A DNA stretch of 64,000 nt from CAYVQF01 sp964454015 (GTDB taxonomy: Bacteria > Myxococcota_A > Bradymonadia > UBA4248): positions 124,001-188,000 of the forward strand of contig CAYVQF010000003.1 of the NCBI GenBank assembly GCA_964454015.1, written 5' to 3'. Below are positions 7,497 through 17,062 of the stretch, piece by piece. The notes below the pieces were generated by a model, which was given only the letters and a program-made list of their open reading frames with translations, had not been told where the DNA came from and searched no databases. The position numbers were made by a program, and so were the translations under genes. How positions within the stretch are numbered: position 1 is the first letter of the stretch; the number at the start of each line of letters is the position of its first letter.

Positions 7497-8261
7497 CTAG
7501 AGGCTTTCCGGGAGGGCGGTGAGCACTTCGGCGCCAGTGGCGGTGACCAAGATGGTGTGTTCGAACTGGGCTGAGAGCGATCCGTCTGCGGTGACGGCGG
7601 TCCAGCCATCATCGAGGATACGAATTCGCCATTGTCCCTGATTGATCATGGGCTCGATGGTGAAGGTCATGCCTTCTTTGAGCCTGAGTCCACGGTTGGC
7701 TTCCCCGAAGTGCTTGACTTGAGGGGCCTCGTGGAAATTCTTGCCGATGCCGTGTCCGACAAAATCCCGGACCACAGAGAATCCTTGTGCTTCGGCGTGT
7801 TGTTGAATGGCGGCCCCGATGTTGCCGATTCTGGCGCCGGGCCGCACTTCTGCGATGCCGAGTTCTAGACACTCTCGCGTCGTCTCGACGAGTCGGCGCG
7901 CTTCAGCGTCAGGTGTACCGATGAAGAAGGTGGCCGAGACATCTCCGTGCCAGCCGTCGAGAATGGAGGTGACGTCGATGTTAATGATATCGCCATCTCG
8001 GAGGGTACGGTTGCTGGGGATGCCGTGGCAGACGACTTCGTTGATGGAGGTACAGACGCTGGCAGGAAAGCCGTGATAGTTCAAGGTCGCAGGGATGGCG
8101 CCGTTGTCGAGGGTGTAGGTGTGGATGAAGGTGTCGATTTCTTTGGTGGTGACACCGACGGCGAGTCGTTTGCCGGCCTCGACAAGGGTACGTGCGGCGA
8201 GTTGACAGGCACGTCGCATGGAGATGAGGTCCGTTTCGCTTTTGATGATGATGCCTGTCAT
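7497..8261 (-). CDS. map: Methionine aminopeptidase type I
   Basis: This 254-residue enzyme is the normal size for class Ia. It removes the initiator Met from nascent proteins in the cytoplasm. All five metal ligands are visible: D96 and D107 (NIDVTSILDGWHGD), H170 (FVGHGIG), E203 (TIEPM) and E234 (QFEHT). His79 is the usual substrate-contacting residue. The start at MTGIIIKSE fits the family N terminus, and a TTGAAT/TACACT promoter lies about 60 bases upstream. The gene stands alone, convergent with the ECF operon and divergent from the nuclease-like gene. Confidence 0.96.
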   Translation of the reverse strand: MTGIIIKSETDLISMRRACQLAARTLVEAGKRLAVGVTTKEIDTFIHTYTLDNGAIPATLNYHGFPASVCTSINEVVCHGIPSNRTLRDGDIINIDVTSILDGWHGDVSATFFIGTPDAEARRLVETTRECLELGIAEVRPGARIGNIGAAIQQHAEAQGFSVVRDFVGHGIGKNFHEAPQVKHFGEANRGLRLKEGMTFTIEPMINQGQWRIRILDDGWTAVTADGSLSAQFEHTILVTATGAEVLTALPESL

Positions 8262-8318
8262 GCGGAAAATCCCGTTGGAGGACAAGGGCGTTACGTGGGG
8301 AACATGCGCCTCAGGGGG

Positions 8319-8347
8319 AGTGTAGTGTGGGTGCGGCGTGGATTCAA
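8319..8347 (-). promoter_or_regulatory. Sigma-70-type promoter of map
   Basis: On the minus strand there is TTGAAT, exactly 17 bases, then TACACT, ending 58 bases before the map start codon. Spacing is ideal and both boxes match 4-5 of 6. Confidence 0.55.
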
Positions 8348-8514
8348 CCTTTGCGTCCCCATGTGCTGGCGTTGTCGGTGGCAGTGGGACCGGGCACGGG
8401 CGGCGGGTCATGGCGCTGCCGGTTGATGAAAGCGCCGTTGGCGTTGGAAAAGTGCGTGAGTGGGGCGGGCAATGTGCTAAGTTTGGGCAGGAAGCTGGCG
8501 GCGGAGGTCATGTG

Positions 8515-9678
8515 ATGTTTGGAAATTTTTTGCGTTTGCTTTTCTTGGCACTGTTTGTGTTGAGTTGTGCCCAGTCTGAGGTGCGCGTCGAAGACCGGCG
8601 GCGGTCTGAGCTGCAGCGACTGCGGAGTGGGTTGCCAGCGTTGGGCGTGGAGACGCCGCGGGGGAGAGCCGGCGATGGCGAGGTGTTCCGTGGCTCAATC
8701 GAGGTACGGACTCCTGATTTTTCGGCCGATGTGGTGATGCTGAGTCCAGTTCCGCCGCAGGAGTCCCCGAGTGAGTTGGTTCTGGGCGAGTTTCCGTTAG
8801 CGCGGCAGAAGAAGGCGATTCTGGATGGGGATACGATCCGCGTCGAGGGTTTGGAAGGCTCTCTACGGCTGTTGGCCATCGATACTGAGGAGACCTTCAA
8901 GAGCGATGCGCAGCGGCGGGAAGCGGCGGTAGACTTTGGGGCCTATGCGCGGGCCAAGAGAGAGCAGCGCGCCTTTCCCGTCAAGTATGGCACGCCTATG
9001 GGGGAGGAAGCGCTGCGGTGGGCAGAGTCTTTCTTTGGGAGCCACAGTGTCGTGCGACTGGAGTACGATGATAGGCTGCGCGACTTGGATCTCTATGGTC
9101 GGCATTTGGTTTACGTGATGGTGGAGCGGGGAGGGCGGTGGGTGAACTACAACGTGGAGTGTGTGCGGGCGGGGATGTCACCCTACTTTACCAAGTATGG
9201 CTATTCGCGTCGTTTTCACGATGAGTTCGTGGCAGCCCAGGCGGAGGCCCAGGCGGCGGCTCGGGGTATCTGGGCCGCGGGCGCTGAGGCGTACCCCGAT
9301 TACGAAGAGCGGTTGCGGTGGTGGAATCGACGCGGCAACGCATTGGTGGTATTTGAGACACGTCATGGTGGGCGTGAGGGGGTGGTGCATCTGGGGCATG
9401 AGCCCGATTATGCGCTATTGGCGGAATGGGTGGGAGAGGTGGTGACCGTGTTTGGTACGTTGGGTGAGCGGCGTACGGAGGGGTTGCCCCATATTGCCCG
9501 TTTACCCCATGTTCGAGGCGAGTCGTTTTCTTTGGTTGCCTTTAGCGAAGCGGAGTGGGACGCGATGCAGCTTGACGCGTTTGCGGGCGATTATTTCTAT
9601 GTCCGTGGAAAGCTGAGCGAATATGGTGGACGTTATCAGTTCAAAGTGACGGACATTGAGGCGATTTGGGTCGAGTGA
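8515..9678 (+). CDS. Lipoprotein with staphylococcal-nuclease-like domain and C-terminal OB-like domain
   Basis: This 387-residue protein starts at an ATG preceded by GGAGG at eight bases. The signal ends in LFVLSC (lipid-anchored Cys at 18). The nuclease-like (SNase) domain runs from about 98 to 260: DGDTIRVEG, RLLAIDTEE (Arg, Asp and Glu of the active site) and DLYGRHLVYV (second Arg). The C-terminal part (about 330-387) has two OB-fold-like stretches. Family enzymes are calcium-dependent phosphodiesterases cutting DNA and RNA. A lipid-anchored copy would act at the cell surface or in the periplasm, for nucleic-acid scavenging or defence against incoming DNA. That role is inference. Confidence 0.82.
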   Translation: MFGNFLRLLFLALFVLSCAQSEVRVEDRRRSELQRLRSGLPALGVETPRGRAGDGEVFRGSIEVRTPDFSADVVMLSPVPPQESPSELVLGEFPLARQKKAILDGDTIRVEGLEGSLRLLAIDTEETFKSDAQRREAAVDFGAYARAKREQRAFPVKYGTPMGEEALRWAESFFGSHSVVRLEYDDRLRDLDLYGRHLVYVMVERGGRWVNYNVECVRAGMSPYFTKYGYSRRFHDEFVAAQAEAQAAARGIWAAGAEAYPDYEERLRWWNRRGNALVVFETRHGGREGVVHLGHEPDYALLAEWVGEVVTVFGTLGERRTEGLPHIARLPHVRGESFSLVAFSEAEWDAMQLDAFAGDYFYVRGKLSEYGGRYQFKVTDIEAIWVE

Positions 9679-9703
9679 GGCCGGTGTAGCATGGGCTCCC
9701 GAA

Positions 9704-9731
9704 TTGACAGGGGAAAAGCCCAATCTATACT
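9704..9731 (+). promoter_or_regulatory. Sigma-70-type promoter of the FHA-TPR gene
   Basis: TTGACA, 16 bases, then TATACT; near-consensus boxes about 75 bases upstream of the GTG at 9806. Confidence 0.6.
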
Positions 9732-9805
9732 GCATGCTGACTACCCGTGTTGGGTGTCGGAGTGGTTTCTGCAAGGGCGTTGCAAACGACAGGGGTGCAT
9801 AGGCG

Positions 9806-11887
9806 GTGTCACAGGGTTCAAAGCCAGGAGATCCCAAGGGCGGTCCACCAAAGCTGGGTGGTGGTTTGAGTGCGAGCGATCTGCGGGCGCGCCTCGGCTT
9901 GAAACCTTCGAGTCGTGGTGCGGGTGAGGATCTACGTGCTCGCCTGGGTTTGCTTCCGCCTGGAGGTGCATCCAAGAGCGCTCCTCCGGCGGCACCGCCG
10001 CCTTCGCCGATAAAGAAGGACCCCGACACGCGTTCGATCGAACAGTCTTTGCTCGATACGCTTCTGCGCGAAGGTCCGGGGCGGGGGAAGGTTTCGGAAT
10101 CCGCAGGGAGTGTGCCGCCAGATGTGCCCGCGTCGTCGTTGACGTCGCTGGAGGATGTGGTTGACGATGATTTCGATGCCTTTGTGGGCCCTGGGGATGG
10201 TCAGGGCGGTGCATCGGAGATCGTCGACGAATTGTCTTCGAGTTGGTTGGTGGTTGAAGACGATTTGGCCCAGATGGCTGCCCAGGCAGAGAGTGCTGGT
10301 GCGCCACCGCCCTTGCGTCCACCGGGTCCAGCGAAAGGTGCCGCTCCGTTGATGTCAGCGGTCTCTGGCTACACCATGCCGAAGCCTGACGTGGGGGACT
10401 TGGTGCAGGCCCCACCGCATCTGCCGCAACCTGAGTCACCGCCGCCGGCACCTGTGCCAGCGGCGAGTGCGCCGATTCAGCAGCAGGAGGACTTGGCTTC
10501 ACCGGCGATGAGTGGCAGCTCTCCCATCGTGGCCTCACCGGTGGTTGAAGAACGGACGACGCTGCTTGACTCGCTGGAGGATGAGGAGTTCGACGCCTTT
10601 CCAGACAGTGAGAAGACGCAGGTGATGATGTCGGCGATGGACTACGATCCATTGTCGGGTCGCTTGATCGTCGAGAGTGGTAAGGCACCACAGAAAGAGT
10701 ACGCCTTACCTCGCGACAGGACGACCATCGGACGTGGCACCAAGAACGAGGTGGTGATTCCCGATATTGCCATGAGTCGCCAGCACTTTGCGATCGAGCG
10801 CCGTGCCGAGGGCTTCATGTTGCGGGATCTCGACAGCGGCAATGGGACCCAGCTCAACGGTCGCCGGATAACATCTGCGCAGTTGCGCTCGGGGGACGTG
10901 ATCGAGGCGGGTAATCTCAAGCTGCGCTTTGAGCAAAGCGGCGGCGATCCGGACGTCCTGTGGAAGGGTGCGCCGCGCGTCGAGTACCATCCGCGTGACA
11001 AGGGCATGCGTTCTGCGGCGAGTAGTACCAGCGGCGGCGGGGGCGCAGCGGCGCCGGTCTCGCCTCAGGCCGCTCCGGTGATGCAGCCGATGATTCAGCG
11101 ACCAGGTGGCATTCCCGGTCAGGCCTGGGGGGGTGCTCAGAATCCTTACATGAATATGGGTCCGTGGGCCAATCCGCAGATGGGTTATGTGCAAGGCTTT
11201 ACCCAGCAGGGCCTGCAGCACATGATGCTACCTCCTCCGCGACGTTCTTCGCCGATCATCACGGCGCTCATCGTCTTCTTTGGGGTGCTGCTTCTGGGCT
11301 TGGTGGTGCTCATCGTCGGCAGCTTGCTCGACAGTGGCTCAGGCTCGGCAGTGACAGGAAAGAAGGGCGAGGCGGCAGGAGAGGCTGAGGCTGCCAGGGA
11401 GCGGAAGCAAGCGGCGGCAGAGCTGGTGACCAGTGGAACGGCTCTCTACGAGCAGGGTCGGTTGGCGGAAGCCCGCAAGCTTTTCCAAGACGGGTTGACC
11501 TTGGATGGGCAGAATGTGACGGCCAAGCTCTTCTTGGAGGAGGTTTTGCCGCGCGAGCAGCTCGTTGAAGAGCAGCTCAAGCGGGCCTTGATGAACGTCA
11601 AAGAAAACCCAACGGTGGCCAACCACGATCGGGCGATGCAGGTTCTGGGGACGGTACCAGCCGACAGTACATTCTATGGGGAAGTGCAGAGCCAGCACAT
11701 TCCCCAGGTGAAGCGGAGCTTCCAGCGGGTGTTGATTCGGGAAGCGAAGCGCTCGATTTACTCCAAAAACTATGAGAGGGCGCGGGCTGACTTGCGCAAG
11801 ATCGAGGTTGAGCTGGGGATCGCGAATGATCCCGATGTCAAGGAGCTGTTGCTCCAGATCAGTGAGCTCGAGAAGGCTGGTAAGTGA
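9806..11887 (+). CDS. FHA-domain membrane protein with C-terminal TPR-like region
   Basis: The protein has 693 residues from a GTG start. The N terminus carries two copies of DLRARLGL (about residues 25-55). A long proline- and acid-rich disordered part contains two DFDAF/EFDAF motifs. The FHA domain (about 300-375) shows the phosphothreonine-binding signature (TIGRGTKNEVVI, SRQHF, DSGNGTQLNG). A TM segment (ALIVFFGVLLLGLVVLIVG) lies near 485-505 and is followed by TPR-like helices with a conserved-looking SGTALYEQGRLAEARKLF repeat. FHA domains read phosphothreonine, so it probably links the local Ser/Thr kinases to an envelope process. Confidence 0.85.
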   Translation: MSQGSKPGDPKGGPPKLGGGLSASDLRARLGLKPSSRGAGEDLRARLGLLPPGGASKSAPPAAPPPSPIKKDPDTRSIEQSLLDTLLREGPGRGKVSESAGSVPPDVPASSLTSLEDVVDDDFDAFVGPGDGQGGASEIVDELSSSWLVVEDDLAQMAAQAESAGAPPPLRPPGPAKGAAPLMSAVSGYTMPKPDVGDLVQAPPHLPQPESPPPAPVPAASAPIQQQEDLASPAMSGSSPIVASPVVEERTTLLDSLEDEEFDAFPDSEKTQVMMSAMDYDPLSGRLIVESGKAPQKEYALPRDRTTIGRGTKNEVVIPDIAMSRQHFAIERRAEGFMLRDLDSGNGTQLNGRRITSAQLRSGDVIEAGNLKLRFEQSGGDPDVLWKGAPRVEYHPRDKGMRSAASSTSGGGGAAAPVSPQAAPVMQPMIQRPGGIPGQAWGGAQNPYMNMGPWANPQMGYVQGFTQQGLQHMMLPPPRRSSPIITALIVFFGVLLLGLVVLIVGSLLDSGSGSAVTGKKGEAAGEAEAARERKQAAAELVTSGTALYEQGRLAEARKLFQDGLTLDGQNVTAKLFLEEVLPREQLVEEQLKRALMNVKENPTVANHDRAMQVLGTVPADSTFYGEVQSQHIPQVKRSFQRVLIREAKRSIYSKNYERARADLRKIEVELGIANDPDVKELLLQISELEKAGK

Positions 11888-11919
11888 GGGCTGTTCTCAG
11901 AGCGCGGTGATGGAGCGGC

Positions 11920-12774
11920 TCACTCCGTTGGTTTTGGGGCGAGCTGGCGCAAGACCCCCTTGAGGTCATCTTGGCTGAGGGCAAAGGCGGCACACATTTG
12001 CTGGAGGCAGATCGATTCTCCAGGTGTCATGATGTTGTCGGCCGCGAGGATAGTGTAAGCGAAGGAGAGGGCCTGCAAGCGGTCGTCCCGGGCGAGGAGT
12101 GATTTGGCGAGGACGCGCAAGCGGAAGGGGATGCCGTCGGCCCGAATACGGCCCAAGGCGCTTTCGAGGAGATCGCCGATTTCACTTTCGTCGAGTTTGG
12201 AGAAGGCCTGATGGTGGGCGAGGTTGAGAGCAATCTGGGTACACTCTTCGGGTTGGACCTCGCCGTCGGCGGCGGCCATGACCAGCATGGTTTCGATGTA
12301 GGCATCGGTGTGATTGAGGCGGGCCGCGCTACAGGTTTCGTAGAGGTCATCTACGATAGCGGTGAGATCGTTCTTTTCGGCGATAGCTCCCATGATTTTT
12401 GCGACCTGGTGGTCGGTGAGCATGAGTGCTGCCTGGAAAGCGCGCAGGAGATCCATTTCGCTGTCGGCGAGGTTGCCGTCAGCGAGTGAGATCTGGGTGG
12501 CCAGGGCAAAGGCCAAGAGCCTGAGCTCACAGTGCTCGAGTTGTTTGGCCAAGTTCTGCAAGTAGTCATGCAAGCCGTGCAGCTTGAGTTGTTGCAGGGC
12601 ATGTGAGATGGCGTCGGCGAGGTCTTCCAAGCGGACGCCGCGGAAGCGGGGGTGACTGGAGACGGTGGAGACGAGTTGATCGATCTCGTCGTCTTCGATG
12701 CGGCCGTCGGCGATGATCATGAGGACCGCGACTTCGATGAGGGCTTTTCGCTCTTCGAGTTCAGTGGGGGTCAT
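11920..12774 (-). CDS. Protein with two tandem TerB-like helical domains
   Basis: This 284-residue all-helical protein has two homologous halves. Each carries the TerB-type acidic signature (LMIIADGRIEDDEID and LVMAAADGEVQPEEC, with related ISLADGNLADSEMD and ILAADNIMTPGES in the second positions). TerB-like domains bind metal ions through such acidic loops and occur in stress and envelope-associated proteins. There is no signal or TM segment, so it is cytoplasmic. The start overlaps the stop of the S1-domain gene by four bases, so the two are translationally coupled. No other Ter genes are present. Confidence 0.7.
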   Translation of the reverse strand: MTPTELEERKALIEVAVLMIIADGRIEDDEIDQLVSTVSSHPRFRGVRLEDLADAISHALQQLKLHGLHDYLQNLAKQLEHCELRLLAFALATQISLADGNLADSEMDLLRAFQAALMLTDHQVAKIMGAIAEKNDLTAIVDDLYETCSAARLNHTDAYIETMLVMAAADGEVQPEECTQIALNLAHHQAFSKLDESEIGDLLESALGRIRADGIPFRLRVLAKSLLARDDRLQALSFAYTILAADNIMTPGESICLQQMCAAFALSQDDLKGVLRQLAPKPTE

Positions 12775-14318
12775 TTTTTCACCTTCAACTGCTTGGCGAG
12801 GAGATCGCCAAGGGTCGCGAAACCGGCATCGGTGTCTTGGTAGGATGTGGGCGCGCCCTGCTGCGGCTGTGCTGCATGACCTTTGTTGCGCGAGGTGGAT
12901 GTTCTGGGTGTGCTCTCGGGCTCGCCTTCGCGTTGCTCCTTGAGGGAGAGGGTGATGCGCTTGCGTTCGGTATCCACAGCGAGGACGTGTGCTTGGACCT
13001 CATTTCCCGGGGTGAAATCTCGCATGGGAGAGGTCCGCTGGCTTTGCCCGAGCTCGCTCTTGGGCAAAAGGGCCACGATGCCATCAGCGAGGGCGACGAA
13101 GACCCCGAAGTCGGCGACGTGGTCGACGGTGCCAGTGACCAAGGCGCCGACGGGGAAGTCATGGTCAACGTTGAGCCAGGGGTCGGCGAGGGTGGCTTTG
13201 AGTGAGAGTGAGATACGTTTGTTCTCGGGATCGACGCTGAGGATGCGCACATCAACGACGTTACCGACGTCGAGGACCTCCGCAGGGTTGTTGACGCGTT
13301 GGTGGCGCATCTCCGAGAGGTGGATCAGCCCCTCAATGCCAGGTGCCAATTCGACGAAGGCTCCGAAAGGCATGAGCTTGGTGACTGTTCCGGTGCGGTT
13401 GTTGTCGGCGAAGAGCCAATTGGGCGCGTCTGTCCAGGGATCCTGGAGGAGTTGTTTGATGGAGAGTGAGATGCGCTCGGTTTTGCCGAGGGCGATGTGC
13501 TCGAGGACGAGCACCCTGACGTCGTCTCCCTCTTTGAGCACCTCCGAGGGGTGTTTGATGCGGGTATGGGCGATTTCGGAGACATGGACCAGGCCATCGA
13601 TCCCTCCGATATCGACGAAGGCTCCGTAGTCGCGGAGAGAGCGTACCTTTCCCTCGAGGATGGCCCCCACTTTGAGGCGGGTGCGCAGTTCTTCGCGGCG
13701 GACGCGATCTTCTTCTTCGAGGAGTGCTTTGCGGGAGACGACGAAGCGGCGTCCTCCCTTGTCATATTCCGTGATTTTGAAAGCGTAGGTGGCGCCGAGG
13801 TGAATGGAAGGGTCTTCAGTGTAGGCGCGGTCGATGTGGGAGATTGGACAAAAAGCGCGCTGGCCGAGCACCGCGACCTCAAAGCCCCCTTTGTTGGTGC
13901 TTTCGACACGGCCGTTCACGGGGAGCCCAGCGAGGAAGGCCTCTTCGACGGCGAAGCTGGCGCCGCCGCTTCTGCTGAGCTTGATGCCGCCGTCAAAGCT
14001 GGCAATTTTGGCTTTGATGGCATCGCCCGGATGATAGATGAAGTGTCCGTCTTCACCTTTGAGCTCGTCGACGGCGATGGCAGCTTCTGCTTTGGAGCCC
14101 AGGTCGACGTAAGCGAAGTCCTGGCCGATTTGAATGATGGTCCCTTCGACGCTCATGCCGAGCTCGAAGTGCGGGCGTGGGGGCAGCGCTTCTTGGCTAA
14201 ACATGGCCGCAAAGTCTTCGTCGTCCTCATCGTCGTTGATGGGTTCGGGAAGGGGCTCTTCGTGCTGCACTTCGTTAGGGAGGTAGGTTCTGCGACGGGG
14301 CTTGGTTGGGTCTACCAT
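12771..14318 (-). CDS. Protein with five S1 RNA-binding domains (ribosomal S1-like)
   Basis: The protein has 515 residues. An acidic N terminus is followed by five S1 repeats at about 54-118, 132-200, 214-285, 298-370 and 382-452. Repeats 3 and 4 are the most canonical (YGAFVDIGGIDGLVHVSEI and FGAFVELAPGIEGLIHLSEM). The tail is basic and disordered, ending in LAKQLKVKK. It is shorter than the six-domain E. coli S1 and is probably an accessory RNA-binding or translation factor; whether it is the only S1 of this organism cannot be told here. It sits between a lipoprotein gene (5 bases upstream) and the coupled TerB gene. Confidence 0.85.
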   Translation of the reverse strand: MVDPTKPRRRTYLPNEVQHEEPLPEPINDDEDDEDFAAMFSQEALPPRPHFELGMSVEGTIIQIGQDFAYVDLGSKAEAAIAVDELKGEDGHFIYHPGDAIKAKIASFDGGIKLSRSGGASFAVEEAFLAGLPVNGRVESTNKGGFEVAVLGQRAFCPISHIDRAYTEDPSIHLGATYAFKITEYDKGGRRFVVSRKALLEEEDRVRREELRTRLKVGAILEGKVRSLRDYGAFVDIGGIDGLVHVSEIAHTRIKHPSEVLKEGDDVRVLVLEHIALGKTERISLSIKQLLQDPWTDAPNWLFADNNRTGTVTKLMPFGAFVELAPGIEGLIHLSEMRHQRVNNPAEVLDVGNVVDVRILSVDPENKRISLSLKATLADPWLNVDHDFPVGALVTGTVDHVADFGVFVALADGIVALLPKSELGQSQRTSPMRDFTPGNEVQAHVLAVDTERKRITLSLKEQREGEPESTPRTSTSRNKGHAAQPQQGAPTSYQDTDAGFATLGDLLAKQLKVKK

Positions 14319-14323
14319 GGGCT

Positions 14324-14788
14324 CTATCTGATGATGGCGAGCACTTCGCTGAGTTCAATGCGCTGTGCGTCGTTGAGTTTTGCTCGCAGTTGTTTTTGGG
14401 CCTGGGCAAAGCGGTCGATGCTTTGCTGGAGTCGATCCTGGTGTTGCAGGAGGTAGTGTTCGCGTTCCACTGTCGCGAGGTTGAGGACATGCTGCTCGAG
14501 GTCGGCGACGATGGTATCGATGCGCTGCGCGTTTTGCTGGAGGTAGTCACGCACGCCTTCGAGATTCTGGCCGGGGTTGTCGTGTGGTTTAGCCAGGATA
14601 TCCGTGAGTTCGTTGAAGACGGCGACCAAGCGCAGCCCAGGATCATCGTTTTGCTGAAGCTCTGGCGGTGCCTTTCGCTCTGCAGGTGCTTGCGTGGCTT
14701 GCTGGCAGGCGGGGCTGCTTGTCCCAGCCAGGCAGACGAGCAAGATGAGGGAGAGCCAGTGGTCGTGGAGATAGGTCAGGGCGCGCAT
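14324..14788 (-). CDS. Small lipoprotein with coiled coil
   Basis: This 154-residue protein is unrecognised. The N-terminal signal ends near SSPAC, giving a probable lipidated Cys at about 28. The remainder is two long amphipathic helices rich in Gln (EREHYLLQHQDRLQQSIDRF). It lies five bases upstream of the S1 gene in the same orientation and is probably the first gene of that operon. The link between an envelope lipoprotein and an RNA-binding protein is unexplained. Confidence 0.6.
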   Translation of the reverse strand: MRALTYLHDHWLSLILLVCLAGTSSPACQQATQAPAERKAPPELQQNDDPGLRLVAVFNELTDILAKPHDNPGQNLEGVRDYLQQNAQRIDTIVADLEQHVLNLATVEREHYLLQHQDRLQQSIDRFAQAQKQLRAKLNDAQRIELSEVLAIIR

Positions 14789-14939
14789 AGGAGAGGGAAA
14801 CCGGGACTGGATAGCGGCCGCAGAGGTGCAGCTTGGGCAGAATTGCGCGCCCTGACTTAGGTGTCAAGGCAGCGGTTAGGACCGCTGGCTCTCGGGGCGC
14901 GGTGCGGGTCGGCTCCGCTCGATGTGCGTGCGAAAAGGA

Positions 14940-14968
14940 TTGACAAGTAGCGATGGCCCCATTATATA
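14940..14968 (+). promoter_or_regulatory. Promoter of tRNA-Pro
   Basis: TTGACA, exactly 17 bases, then TATATA, ending 13 bases before the mature tRNA 5' end. This is the best promoter in the window. Confidence 0.8.
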
Positions 14969-14981
14969 GCCGCCGTCCACA

Positions 14982-15055
<74 letters not shown>

Positions 15056-15117
15056 TTTTCAATGAGAGTGAAGCCCTTTGTCGGCCTTTGTCGACCAGGG
15101 TCGGTGTGTCCCCGTGT

Positions 15118-16869
15118 TCAGGGCCAGGGCACGTCGCCGCTGATCACGGGTGGCTGTTGGTTGACCTGTTCGAGCTTGAGCTTGATGTCCGGCAGGTCCA
15201 GTGACAGGCCGCTGTTGCGGATTTCCTCGATGGCGCGGTCGAGGTAGCGGCGTTGGCCTTCTCCGTGGAGCGCGACCTCTCTGGCGAGGATATCGAGCCA
15301 GAGGACGGCTGCTTTGCTTCCTTGGGGGTGGCGGCGATAGACCCGAATGAAGTCTTCTGCGAGGGGTTCAGCGACGCGTCCTTCGCCAAAGAGGTAGTGT
15401 CTGAGGATGATCTCGTAGCGCACGAAGCCCGCCATTTGTGGTTCCGCGTCGCCCATGATGCGAATGAACTGCTCGCCTGAGCCGATGAAGTCGCGGTGGA
15501 CTTGGGGGATCTCGAGGCGCTGCTCTGCCGGCGCGGTGGGCAATGGCGAGTCCTTGGCCCTCTCGTAGGCGGTCAGGACCAAGTTCTTCACCACGGTGTC
15601 GCGGTGGGCTCCCTTGGGGTCGGCACCCAGAGAAGCTTTGTAGGCTTCATAGGCTTCATCGAAGCGCCCGAGTTGATAGAGGGCCTCTCCATTGAGGAAC
15701 CACATTTGGTGGGCATGGGGGGATTTGGGAAAGAGTTGGAGGTAGTGGGCGTAGGTGGCGGCCGCCAGATCGTAGAGCGCGGGGAGGTTATCGGCCTGTC
15801 CCATGGCGTGCATGCGCAAGGCGAAGGCGCGGACGATGTCTTCAGCCTCGGCGTCGGCTCTGGCGGCCGGCCCCTGGGCGGCGGTCCATTGGGGTCTGGC
15901 TTGGGCCATCTGCACCAGGACTGCCAAGTCTTGGTTCATGGTTTTGAACAAGGCCAAGCCCTCTGGGCTGGCGTCAAAGGCGGCCTCGTCACCGTCGCGG
16001 ATGGTGCCGATGTGTCTTTGCTTCTTCAGGGTGGTCAGGACGGCGACTTGGGCTTCATAGCCTTCGCGGGTAGAGGGTTTGGCCTGGGCAATGGCTCGGT
16101 AGGCATCGGCGGCGCGGGCGGGGTTAGTCTGCAGGCGATCATAGAGCAGGGCCACGTCACCGGTGAAACGGACGGCTTCAGCTTCGTTGCCGAGGCAAAT
16201 ATCGAGAATGCTTTGGGGGTCATCAACGGGCATGTCGAGGAGGGTGTAGAAGATGGCCGTGCCATAGCGGAGATCGCTGAGAAAGTCGATGTCGACGAAG
16301 GCTTCTGCGCGGCGCCGCAGGGTTTCTTGAAAGAGTTCCTGGAGCATGGCGAAGGCGCGGGGAGGATCTTCGAAGTGCTCCCAGGCTTCTGCGAGGCGCG
16401 GCTCGAGGTTGGTGCGGGAAATGACAGGGCTGTCGATGTAGGTGTCCTCGGCCCAGCTCAAGGCGCGGGCGCGGTTGGAGATGAGGAAGGCGCGGCGGGC
16501 CTCGCGGTTGACCTTGGCAAAGGTGGTTGCGTCCCAATCATGTTCGTTTTGCAAGCGTTTATGGATTTCGTCCCACAAGAAGAGGTTGATGTCTGCGATG
16601 GCTCGGTAGGCTGCGGCTCTCTGGGAAGGTGTCGCCTTCGGGTCCCTGAGGCGTTGCAGGGCGGCTTGGCCTTGTTCGGTGACCTCAGGTGCGAGGGTGA
16701 CGACGGAGCTGGTCGCGATTTGGATGTCGAGTTGCTGATTCGCTGCGCCGCCACAGGCGACGGAGAGTAGGGTTGCGGCGAGTAGTAGCGCGCTGCCCCA
16801 TGCCCGTGGATCCCGGATTGGGAGCGGTGTTGGCAGTGAAAGCGACTGTATTGATTGCTTAATTTGCAT
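15118..16869 (-). CDS. TPR-containing lipoprotein
   Basis: This 583-residue protein starts at MQIKQSIQS. The signal ends in LLSVACGG (lipidated Cys around 37). The mature part is entirely helical with TPR units, clearest in the C-terminal third (AATYAHYLQLFPKSPHAHQM, ALYQLGRFDEAYEAYKASL). Similar TPR lipoproteins are common in Myxococcota envelope, motility and secretion systems. Its partners are not visible here. It is convergent with tRNA-Pro and divergent from the small lipoprotein at 17063. Confidence 0.75.
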   Translation of the reverse strand: MQIKQSIQSLSLPTPLPIRDPRAWGSALLLAATLLSVACGGAANQQLDIQIATSSVVTLAPEVTEQGQAALQRLRDPKATPSQRAAAYRAIADINLFLWDEIHKRLQNEHDWDATTFAKVNREARRAFLISNRARALSWAEDTYIDSPVISRTNLEPRLAEAWEHFEDPPRAFAMLQELFQETLRRRAEAFVDIDFLSDLRYGTAIFYTLLDMPVDDPQSILDICLGNEAEAVRFTGDVALLYDRLQTNPARAADAYRAIAQAKPSTREGYEAQVAVLTTLKKQRHIGTIRDGDEAAFDASPEGLALFKTMNQDLAVLVQMAQARPQWTAAQGPAARADAEAEDIVRAFALRMHAMGQADNLPALYDLAAATYAHYLQLFPKSPHAHQMWFLNGEALYQLGRFDEAYEAYKASLGADPKGAHRDTVVKNLVLTAYERAKDSPLPTAPAEQRLEIPQVHRDFIGSGEQFIRIMGDAEPQMAGFVRYEIILRHYLFGEGRVAEPLAEDFIRVYRRHPQGSKAAVLWLDILAREVALHGEGQRRYLDRAIEEIRNSGLSLDLPDIKLKLEQVNQQPPVISGDVPWP

Positions 16870-17062
16870 GACAGGACCACGGGTGGAGAGGGTGGTGGTG
16901 CTTGACCGTTCCCTCAAGTCTAAGAGAGGCGGTGGCCGCTGACAATGGCCAGGGCTCGGTTCAGGTGCGTCGTGGGGCGACCTCAGGACTTTGGCCAGCC
17001 TCGGTGGATGGGGTAGCATCTGCGGCTGGGACTGGGTGTGACGCGTGTGGAGAGGGGGAACC

